Below, one piece after another: positions 24,101 to 35,586 of a stretch of DNA of 64,000 nt. The position numbers and the translations under genes were made by a program. The stretch lies in assembly GCA_013397795.1 (NCBI GenBank), contig VZTJ01005670.1, forward strand, positions 812,229 to 876,228, in the 5' to 3' direction. Each line of letters begins with the position of its first letter. The first letter of the stretch is position 1. The notes below the pieces were generated by a model. The model was not told the origin of the DNA. It saw only the letters and a program-made list of their open reading frames with translations, and ran no database searches. The DNA is from Orthonyx spaldingii. Taxonomy: Eukaryota > Chordata > Aves > Passeriformes > Orthonychidae.

Positions 24101-27100
24101 TGTGTGTGTTTGCAGAAGCAGAGACTTGGAGTAGTGCTGGCAGTCTGAGCTGTTTGAGGCAGAGAAAGGTCTAAAAGACCAGTCTTCATCTCCTACTGTT
24201 GATATAGATGGAGTATGTGCAAGTAAACCAACAGGGAATGTTGTCAGGATGTTTCTGGTTATGACTAGATGAAAAGATGTGTCTCATTTAGCAGACTGAG
24301 TACGAGTTAGTGAGCACAAACTTTTTTTCTCCCTAGATGTATTTTTCTAGGAGTCATGAAAGATGCTTTATTGCATTACTTTATTGAGAATGAAAACCCG
24401 AAAAGCTGAGTTATTTTCCAAGTGGTTGCCCAGAAATGGAAAATGAAGTTGAATACAGGTGCTGGTTTAGAGGCAGTGTTTTCATAAGCACTTGAGGGAA
24501 AGTATTTTTTTTTTTGTCAAGTAAAAATAATGTAGGCTCATGTAGAAATTGAGCTGCTTTCTATGCTAATTCATTAGATTATTTGGAAAAAAAAATTCAG
24601 TCGTCTGAAAATGTCCAATGAAAAATACGAAGTTAGTAATCTAAATTGACTAACAAACTCTTGTTCTGCTCTTTGTTGAAAACAGTTTGCTCGGGCAGTG
24701 AAATTGGTCACGTTGGTAGGTATGGTACCAGAGTAACGACTGCTTCCTTGCTTGTTTGCAAGTGTAGAACTCCGGCTCTGAAGGGGAATTCAGTTATCAA
24801 TTTGTTTGATAGTGTAAGGTAAAACGTTAAAAGCAATGTCAGTCTTCTCAAGCACGTGTTGTGACTTTGTACCACTGTTTCAAAGCTGTTTGGCTGGTAG
24901 GAAAAAATCCATCTGACGGGGTGCCTCAGACCTTATGATGGCTTTACATTGATCCATGTTAGTTCACTTGGCAGACTAAAGTCTTAAGGGAAAAATGTGC
25001 CCTTTCTGTGAAGCTTCTCACAGACACAGGAGCCCTGGACTAGCGAGGCAGAGAATCCTGTCAGAAGCCATATCGCTTGCCTGCTCAGTTGGATTTTAAT
25101 GAGTTGTAGTAGGAGATGTTCTGAAGATGGACATCATGTTGTGCATGTTCTGAGTGTCACAGACAGTGGGAAACCTAAGTACATCAGTAATCAAAAATCC
25201 ACTGAAAACTTATACTGCTGTAACCTGGCCTGTTTGTTATATATGTAGCACTTAATTTTGACCATCCATGAGACCTTCATCTTAATATAAAATCAATAAT
25301 TATAATTGGTTGTACGTGGCAAACATAACTTTAGCTTAAATAAGTTTCAGCTGTGGAGCTTCAACCCAAATGAGCTTCAGCTGTGACCCTGGGTGGGGCA
25401 GCTGAGCTAACCAATCATGGTGTGGGGAGGCACATGTGCTGTATGGTATAAAAGGCTGAGTTTTAAGAGGCTGCAGGGAGAGGTTGTTAATGAAGTAGTT
25501 GAAACTGGTGTTGCTGAGGCCTGCCTTGCAAATATCCCCGGTGTTGGTCAAGTGTGAGCTGCGAGAAATGGTGCCCTGTGTGAGGAGAAAGAGATTGTGG
25601 ATGACAGCAGTGAGCAATCATGAGTCCTCTGTCAGCTGGTGACCCCATTGTAGAGGGTCTGGGTCTGCGGAGGAGAGCAGCCAGTGGTGGAGCCCCAGCC
25701 AAGCAAAGAAGGCAAGAGAGCCTAAGGTTCCAGGAGGTCTGTGAAAGCAGGAAGGACACCTGTTCACAGGTGAGCGACTGGGAAATAACAAGCCCAGCCT
25801 AGCTACAAAGGCTAAGAGAGCCTAAGGGTCTGGATGAGGGACACCTTGATCTCAAGGTGAGCGAATGGGGACTGAAATATGGGGGCAGAAATATCATAGA
25901 AGAAGAGTCCATTTTTGAACACTCTATTGTGGCTGCACGGGGGCGAAGGCAATTACTTGCGCAAGAGCTTTTTGCTATAACTTAAGAATTCCAAGACATG
26001 TTTGCTATAACTTATTAATTCTAATAGTACGCATTGTACAGTTTAAAGGAATTAAGTGGAAAGAGCACAAAATATTTGTAATTTAAAAAAAAAAAAAGGG
26101 GAATTGTGGGAAACATAACTTTAGCTTAAATAAGTTATAGCTGTGCAGACTCAACCCAAATGAGGTTCAGCTGTGACCCTGGGTGGAGAGCTAAGCTAAC
26201 CAATCATGGTGTGGGGAGGAGCATGTGCTGTGTGGTATAAAAGGCTGTGTTTTAAGAGGGTGAAGGTAGAGGCTGTTGATGAAGCAGTTGAAACTCCTTG
26301 TTGCTGAGGCCTGCCTTGAAAATATCCCTGGTGTTGGTTGAGTGTGAGCTGTGACAATTGTATGCAGGTCTTAAGGGCTTTTATCCATAGGATACAGTGC
26401 AAAAGTATTGGATAGGAGTGGTTTTAATGGCTGTATTATCTTTGAACAGCAGTAATTAAAAGTTTCCAAAAGCTAAATCTAAATCTAGACTGTGCCTTGA
26501 ACTGATCTTATCCACATACCTCACAAAATCTCTGTTGTGTGTGCTCTGCATGCTGTAGGTACCTCAGCTACAGCAACAAGCTAACAGGGTTAATGCAGCT
26601 AACAAAGTTTATACATTGATATTTTTGTTCCTTTTAGTGGAAAACATGCATCATATCTTTTTTTTTTTTTAAAAAACAAATTACCATGGAGGGCACTCTT
26701 ACTTTCTTTGTTCTCATTTTATATTTCATTTGCTTTACAGGTTTGGTTTCGTTTTCTTATCTTGTTTTCTACTTTTTGAGGTGATGTTTTAGTAATCTGA
26801 AACCCCTTCAGAAGCTGACTACATATATTATTTTCAATGAGATTTTTCTTCTTCCTCTAGTGCTTTCTTCAGGTTTCTCCTTGCTCCTGTTGACATCTCT
26901 CTTACTCCCAAAACTTCTCTCTCTCTCCAAATCCTCTGACTTAGCTGTTGCCTGAAGATTACATTTCATACACCTGCCTCAGTTAAGATGGTTTTGATGC
27001 TGTTTCATCCCTACTATTTTTGGTATGAGTGCAGCAAGGGAATTTCTGTGCTGTTGGAAATATCTGTGAGCTGTAAAATTGCTGCCTGCCAAGTAAAAAG

Positions 27101-30100
27101 GAAGATACATTGAGGAATACAATTTTAAGAAACATTACGGGTAGTGTGGGATAAAATTACAAGCTGTAATGCTGAATAGCTTTTAAAAAATGTCAGCATT
27201 GAGGCTGTTTCACTCAATTTAATGTTCATCAGCTTGCATATATTTTGATCTTGGTTTTAGATTTGAAATTTGATGTAAAAAGATGAAGAAGGTAGAGGTG
27301 TAACTCAGATTGCTGTTGGATATGAATTGCAACTTTCAATTTGAAATCCCCCCTGCGACATTTGACCCATAAAAACGTAACATGCTAGCACAAATACTGC
27401 CTTTCACTGAGACTATAATATCTATGACAAAATGCTAGGAGAATATTGGTATCAGATAAGGTTTATCTTTCATGTTGTGTGTTTGATAAAACCACTTATG
27501 CAACATTGGTTAATTGCAATATATTTTTTCCCAATTTTATCTCCCCTAAATGACTTTGTGCATTGACTACACAAGATGTGGGAGCCTGTTTTTCACCAAG
27601 TATGGCCTTTTCTGGTGTGTTTTCTAGGTGCATCTGCTTGCCTGCAGTTGCTTTGCATTTGCTCACTGTAGGCTGCTGCTGAGATTGACTGTAGCAGGAC
27701 TAAATAACGCTTGTGATAGTGGGTTTGGTTTGAAGTCACTGTATTGCACTGAAATGCCCAGATAAATTCATGTCAAGAGTTTCATTGAACTCAGATGTGC
27801 TACTGGTGTTTTTATCATGAATAGTGAGGACTGAAGTTGGCCTTGGATGAAGTTTTATGACTTGTTAGTAATCTGGGATGTGTTCAGTTCTGTGCCCTTT
27901 CACAAATGTTTCAAAGCACAATAAAACAACAAATATTTGGAGAGGCCTATGAACCCTATAGAGCAAAAGTGAGGTACAGCCCTATGAGTTCTAAGAGGCA
28001 ATATTAGTGTCAGAAATTACTGCCTCTACCATGGCAGAATGCCTCTTGATGTGGCAGACCTGGGAAATAAGCACTGGACCTTACCTGCCCTTTAGAATAA
28101 CGTTTTAAGAAATCTATCCCTCCCTCTCTCTCTGCTTATCAGTTCTCAAATGCAGTTTATGACATGACCATAGAGTTGTGTTAGAACAGAGGGTGAAGAG
28201 CACAAAGGAGAGGACAAAAACTTCTGTAGTCAGCAGAGCTGGTGAAATTCCAAGAGATATCTTAGATAGGTATCTCTGGTTTGTGCTGATTTAGCACAGT
28301 ATCTACATCTAAAATACATGGTGTGATTCCCATCACAGACTTTAAGAACTCAGAATGTTCTTTTGAACCTCCAGACAATTGAAAGCTAAAGAACAACATT
28401 TTAAAAAGCATGCTTTAAAAAAGAGAGGAACCAATCCCACTTTCTTTTTAGTTCTGCAGTGGCATTTTGGAAGTGTAGAACATAGATAATACAACCTACA
28501 AGCTGCTGCATGTTCAAGGTAATAAGACAATAATTAAGCAGTAAACAATAAAAAGTTAGTTTCTCTCATTCATTTTGTATAAGGATCCAGCTCAAGGAGA
28601 ATTGGGTACAAACGTGATGGGAATGTATTTTTCTTTCACTACTGCAAGAGTAGTTAGATTTTTTTATTATCCAGGTGAACAGATGACAAGGGAGAATACC
28701 AAACCACTGCTCTTACCAGGTTTCTGTAATAGAAGCTGATAATGCCACTTCTGTTGCAGAATGTCTTCTCAAGTTAATTTTTTAAAATCCTGTGTCAAAG
28801 CTGATGATTTTTTAAATGAGTGGAAGACTGAAATGTCAGAGTTATGCCATCCTGTTTACTGTGTCTCTTTTTGTAGTGTTGGAGGCAGGTGCTTTTCTGG
28901 TGGACTGATCTATTCCCTTGTCTCTTCTGGTGCAGTAGAGAGATCTCCTAAGAGTGTGAGGCCTGAAAGGTTGCTGTGGGCTTTTGTGACCCACGGTGAG
29001 TGAGTTGGAGAGTAATTGCAGCCAAGAGAGCAGCTCACTTCCCTTTGCATTGTAGCAGGGAATGTTTTTTCTTGCAGAGAATAAAGGGATATACAGTGTG
29101 TTTTGATGCCTAATAAATACTCCTGTCTTCATTGATTGTGTCCTGGAGTAAATTCAATTCATGATTCAGGTGTGACTTGGTACCACTAAGCAAAGCCACA
29201 GTTTAGTTAAATTTGTGTAGTCAATGGTTAAATTCAACTCAGAAAAGGGAGAAGTGTGGCAGTGACTGGTTCACCCAAGACAGGAAGAAAAACTCTTCCT
29301 CTGCTTTTAGCAGAAGAGAGGAAGAAAAACTCCATTGCACAGCCTACTCTGAGTATTGTTCTTGTTAGGATCAAAATTGACCAAGAATCTGTTAAAATAT
29401 TAAAGGGAAATAACACAGTGGGAGTGAGGAAACCACATATTGCTTAAACTGCAGGATACATACCTAAAGCAGTATTGGAGGTCCAATCAATAATGAATAT
29501 GAAAGCACTAATTTCCTTCTAAAATATTTGTATGCCAATTTTAAACAGCCAAGGTCAAGAACACTCAAAATGCATTTACATAGTGTACAAACTGGTGGTT
29601 GCAGTTTAGGGAATTTGCTTGTTCTTTTTGAAATATGTAAAAATAGTCTTCTGAAGTCTGTTAAAGGGTAAGGGGCAAAAGAAATGTAACTTTGGAAAAC
29701 ACACAGCATTGATTTATGTCCATTCCTATTTAAAAAAACCCTCACATGTTCAAAGTCTGAACACCTTTGATAATCTCCCTGTTTGGTCATTAGGGATTTT
29801 AAAAGGAATGCTTACGTTTAGGTTAAAAAAAAATAGTATTAAAATACCCTGTTTAAAACGCAGGAAAAAGCCATTTCTTTCATGATTGATTACTGCTATG
29901 ACCCATATAAAATATGGTATCATCAATAAAAGTGTTCAAAAAGCATTGAAAACAAGCACTTGATCAAAGCTGAATACAGCTCAAAGATGCTGTTTCTAAG
30001 TATAGGTTATCCTTGTAATGTTTATTCTGACGGGAACTGGAGTGACTTAATAGCAGATAGGTTTTGCAGTAGTCTCCTAGAATATCCTTTTGTATTCTTT

Positions 30101-33100
30101 TGCCCTCCATGCAAAACCTGAAATGTAGTAAATGCAGCAGAAAGGACAAACTCCTAGTCCATGTTTAGAGGAACAGTACACTCTAAGGCAGTCTGCACTC
30201 ATGCAGTGTTTATAACACAGCAATGCTTAAAGTAAGGTTGTCATTCTTTAAGGAAGATCTTAAAAAGAAAAAAAAATAAAGGCAACCAAAAAACAAGCCC
30301 CAAACTTAACACCCCAGAAGGCACGGTGAGGGCTGGAAGGTATTCAAAGAATCACAACCACAAGCTGCAGACAGGAAGCAGCTGCTCGAACTCCTTCCCT
30401 CCATGCTTGCGTTAGGGAGTCTCTCAGCCTTGTGGACAAAATGAACCAAGAGATGAGCAGAACTCTGCTCCTTGTGCAATTTGAACTTTTTCATTTCCTT
30501 GTAAGAGCAGAACCATCTAGGGAACCTTTCATGCTTTTGGACTAGCAACTGCAGCCTTGTCAGAGACCTAAAATCTGAGAAATGGGATTTTAAGAACAGT
30601 TTTTAAAAATGTACATACATTTGTGTCCATTGTTGGATATTGATTAGTCAAGACTTGGTCATTACAGTCCTAATAACGTGGTATCGAGGTTTACAGGTTT
30701 CCAGAGAGCATTCGGTTTTGTTTCTCTTCCTTTAATGTTTAGGATTCATGCATGCAGTTCTGTCAGCCAGTCCCACTGTTCTAGAGTTTGCATGATCAGA
30801 GTTATCACTTCTGGTAAAAGGAATAAAATGTTGCAAATGTTCAGTGTGCAAAAGGGAGAGGAGGGATTTCATTAGTGACGTGTCCAACCCGCCCTTTGCT
30901 ATTGTTGGAAACAACATTTTTGCTTTTAACTACTATGCAAGAGAAAGACGCTATAGATACTTTACATCTGAAATGTAAACATGTGACATCAAGTGTTGCT
31001 TGGTGTAAGTTAACAGATGTGAAAAGAAAACCACAGAACTCTGTTTTGGATATTTCTAACTTAATATCAGATGTTCCATTTTTACTACAAGCGGTAAATA
31101 TTCTTGGCCTCAACTTTGGACATCAGGTCATCTGTCCTCATATCTTTCAGGGTGATTTGTAAAAATTGTGTTCTGCAAGCTCTGCCTGCCTTCCTGGTGC
31201 CAAACTGCCCATCTCACCTCTCCTTACAAGGCTTTGGATGAAAAGTTGCATCTTCTGCAGCTGTTGATTCCCCAGGGCTTTTGAAGTCCCAGTGGTTTGC
31301 ATCTCTGTATTTAGCTTATCTATGAACAGAGCGGCAACACCCAGGAGGTTGTCTTGGCTATTATTTTGGTTTTGCTTTTTTTTTTTTTTTTTAAACTCTG
31401 GAGAAACTTGCCTGCCACTTCATTGTGGAGACACTAGGGAAAATGCACACGAGATGAGATTTCCCTAGGGCAGTGCGTGTAGGGTATGAAGGTCTGCATG
31501 CCTGGAGCCAGCCAGGCTTTCCCCTGCAGCACAACAGCACCTCTGAGCTCTCCTCTCGCAGCTGGAGCTGGGGCTCAGTGCTCAGAGGAAATGTGCATGA
31601 CTGCCAAAACCAGATTTTACAGCAGCGTACCCTTGCTGCCTCTGCATGAAAACATTTGGCACCTGATTTCAAATGTTTTTTTCACAGTTGCTGGCAGGCT
31701 CCTGTCAGTCACAAAGACTTGGCTCGGGGTTGTGAATTTCTCTGTCATGGTTCCCTGGGACAGTCAGTCTATTTTCCTTACTGCTACTATGCCAGCACTA
31801 AGCCTTGATGGGAAAGAGGGATGAAGTAGTCCTCAGATGTGTTTCCTTAGGATGTAGTTCAGTAGAAATGGAAGAATGGACCCGGACAATGAAAGATTGC
31901 CAGAATCAGGATGGCTGAAGGTGATGTCCGTGAGAAAACAGGCAGCATCCCACAGCTGGTGGTTACCCCAGTGGAAAGTAAATTTGTGGCTTTCCTTTGG
32001 ATTGCACCTGTCAGTGCTCTACACCTAAAGCCTGGATTTCATGATCTGAATGAGGTGAAAATCAGGATATAGCTATATGTGAAGCAGTGTGTAATGAAAC
32101 CCAGACGATTACATTTCTACCTGCTGGAGGTCTGCAGTCTGTCCTGTTGCTAAGGAGGTGTTGGTGCAGGTGTCAAGGCTCTAAATTGTCTTTCACATCT
32201 TTGTGTCTGTATGGCTTTGACACTTCAGTGCATGCCACAACCACAACAGTATTTAGTAGAGGCATATTTGCATAGCTGGCATTTGAGATTTGGTTTTTGT
32301 TTTTAAGGGCCTGTTAGAGGTGCCAGTATGTGAAACAAAGGTTTGCTTTTTTAGGTCATGTTTTTTCTTCTCTCTTCTCCTGCCCCCTTCCCTTTCACTT
32401 TAACAAGTTTCATTCATTCTGCCTTCATCCTTTCTCCTTCCCTAGAGGCTTGTGGTTTGATTAAAACTAACCTGAACCAACACAGACTACTAACATGGTA
32501 TCTGAACAAGGCAGATGGAGAGAAAATGTTCAATTTAACTTATGAACACGCTTTACTTGGAATAATATGCTCATTAGATTAGCAGCTGTGTAATCACCCT
32601 GGAGTTGGCTATGTCTTTTCTTCTTTTCTACTTTTTTTTTCATCTGTTAACCAAGTAAAATGGAAATGTAGCAGTTCCTAGAGGTCTTTTGGTTCAAGAG
32701 TTAGTGATAGATTAGTGTACAATATTAATACACATTCCTCAATATATGTTTCAACCACCCCCCACTCCTTTCTGTGCCAAATGAAGTATTGATCTAGGGT
32801 TGTCCAGAGCCTGGTAAACTTTACAGTAGCAAGTGATAAACCTTCTTGCTTAATATAAGTAATTTGACAATATATTTATGTATTGCAATTTCATTTTATC
32901 TCTGAGTGACAGAGATACAAAATGATGTTTCTTTCCCCTCCTCCTCACTAGTCTGGTGTATGAGTGAAAACAGCTTCATGAGAACTCACTCAGCATGTGG
33001 GGACAACTAGCAGTTCTGGCTTTAAAGTGTCCTGGATATGTGGCACTTGAAATCGACCTCATAAGAGCCTTGCCCCATGATGCAGAGAATGTATGACTTT

Positions 33101-35555
33101 GTGTTCTCTAGGAACATTAGACTTCTATGTAGATTGGCTTTTTGTTTTTTGTGATCTGCCCAGAGCTCTGACTTGTACCATGTCTTAGGAAAACACATCC
33201 TGATTTAAGTGCCTACATGGAAACAACTGCTTTAATGATCTAACCACAAGTGAGTCTTTCTAGGTTTTATTGGCATAAGGTATGAAACTGTTGCCATCAA
33301 CATTTGTTGATCACTTAATATTTTCAGTTTAGGTAAACATCAGAAATACAAATATGGGCGTAGTCCTTACCGCAGCTATCAGTAGCATGGGATTACTGCC
33401 TGTTTGGGGGAGACAGTGAGTTGCAAAATGATTTACTTCTGTTTTTTCTAAAAGTGGAAAACTACTTTTAAAGTGTACTTAATCTGTTCTTTAACTGCAT
33501 GATTTGCAAGTTCTTTTTAAAGGGACATTTTAGAGTCTGACACACTACTGGTATGGAAAGAAGTAAAATGGTCCCTCTAGTGTACTGCTGCTGTCAGCAG
33601 TCACAGGAATATCTGATGTGATTAACTGAAGAGTATGTCTGCAGGAACTTTCAAAATAATGTTTTGGAAAGGCATACTAAAACTTGTACGTAAACTGGAG
33701 AATCTGACCTACAACTGTAAGTCAAGTGAAGCCATAATAAATACCAGGCCAAAAAAAAAAAAAGCTGTTAGTGTTATTAATGAAGGAAAGAGTTAATGTA
33801 CAGTGTGAGAGAATTGCTCTTGCCAGCAGTGCCTGAAACATGAATGAGGAGCAGAGCTACTCTGGTGTGGGCTGAGATGTGCTTCCTCTTCCAGGGCTGT
33901 AGATTTGAATTTTGTGTCATATTTTGCATAAACTGGCTATGTACTGAAAAACAAACTTGGATGTTCACATCTTCTTGAAGGGACTGTGGCTTTGATGTGA
34001 CTTGTAAAGACCTGCTTGGCCTCTGTCTGATGGTGTTAGGCAGTGCAAAGGAGCTGTTGTACTGGGGTGGGTGCAGTGAGGCTTTCTTTTATGCCTGGAA
34101 GCCTCTTGCTAATATCTCCCAGTGTCAGGTTCCCTGCAAGAGAATCATAGAGTTATTGAGTTTTTCAGTGTGAAGGAATGTTGTTGAAGGGATGTTTTGG
34201 AGTATAATTTTTTTTTTTTGTGTGTGTGTAATAGCTGGCCAGAATGTCAATTAGGAATCTTTACTCAGTACCTGTTTTTTGCTGACTGTTCCTGGTGGTA
34301 GTGTGTGTGCAAAGCTCTGCAGCCTTTTGGACATTTGTTTGTTGCAGAGCAGTGCCAGGCATGGAATCCCTGTTGTTCTGGACTTTGTATAAGCAAGGAG
34401 TGCTACTTTTGCACTTAAACTAAGATCTAGTTAAGCCTCATTCAAAGTACAGGAGCATCTGTCAGTGTCCTTGCTTTGGAAGAGAACTGGACAATCATTT
34501 AGGGTTAAATGCATAAAAGGGATTAGAGCTCTCCTGAAAGGAAGAGAACAAAGCAAAAAATCCCCAAAAAAGCACACGAAAAGTGCAACATTGAATGTTA
34601 GGCACTTTAATGTGTACGGCACATTGTAATTTTGGAGTTCAGAATTGCAGTATATTATAGGTTCCCTCACATCAACTGTAAAGGGCTTCAAACTAGCACT
34701 GTTCTGAAAAACTTCTGAGTCTTTGTCAGTTAGTGAAAATCAGACATTTTGCTGCATTTAATTTTGTTTTGATGAATTACTTTTGAAATTCTGTTCGTTT
34801 ATCAGACAACTCAGCCCATACATAACTGCAGTCATCCCCACGGACCTTGAAATTTGGGAACTCATAATTGTTCCTGCAGTGTCTCAGAACCAAAGAACTG
34901 AAATTTCACGTGGAAGGAGAATCTTGCTTTGCCCAACTTTTTGTTGGAGCAAATACATTTACATGTATATGATATTGAAATAGTGTGTTGACCAGAAGTG
35001 GTAATTTCATGTGTGATTACTGGTGTAAGTATTTCTGACATTTTCTGAGAGTTCTTTGGGGAAACCACAACTGCAAGAAAATTGCTGCTCAGTAGACATG
35101 GTTCTGTTTCTTGACAGCGCTGTTTTATGCTGTGGTTTAATAGGAGTGGTTCAGTGGGTAAGCATTATCTTTTATTCTGTGGAAGTTGTATCTGTGTTTT
35201 AATCTTAATTAGAGACTGGAGTGCTTAAAGGTCTCTGTTCTAAGATCAGGGAAGATTCTTGTAGTCTTCTGTTGTCTCTAGTCATACAGTTCCTTTCTCT
35301 GTCCTTTTCTCTGTGTGCATTTTCTTGTAAATGCTTCTCTGGCTTCGTCAGTGTGTGTGGGTGTCATCGTGTGCCTCCGTGCCCGCCCCCTCCAAGTTTT
35401 CACATCAGTTCTTGAACAAGTTTTCCTATTCCTCATATTTATAAATCTTGCTCTTGTTTGTGTTCATATTGATAGCTCTAAAATGTAATTTGGCAGTACA
35501 CTTTGGGAATAACATTTGCTAGTTACCTACCTAAAATTCATAATTTTATTTGTAC

Positions 35556-35586
<31 letters not shown>

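Larger units (their letters stand above)
25310..26362 (+). mobile_element. Miniature non-coding LTR retroelement (two LTRs, short interior)
   Basis: Two direct repeats of about 252 bp (25315-25566 and 26105-26356) flank an interior of only ~540 bp. The order expected of an LTR element is present: 5' LTR, primer-binding site just after it, interior, polypurine tract, 3' LTR. TTGTA occurs immediately before the 5' LTR and one base after the 3' LTR, a likely target-site duplication. No gag, pol or env-like sequence is visible, so it must have depended on another element's proteins. My hand alignment of the LTRs gives roughly 30 differences, so the copy is old. Family name unknown. It lies in VAV3 intron 2, in the gene's orientation. 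Confidence 0.85.

Noticed and set aside
25487..25759. Open frames across the LTR element that might be a remnant gag
   Set aside because: They lie antisense or straddle the LTR boundary and show no gag, protease or RT motif. The interior is best called non-coding.
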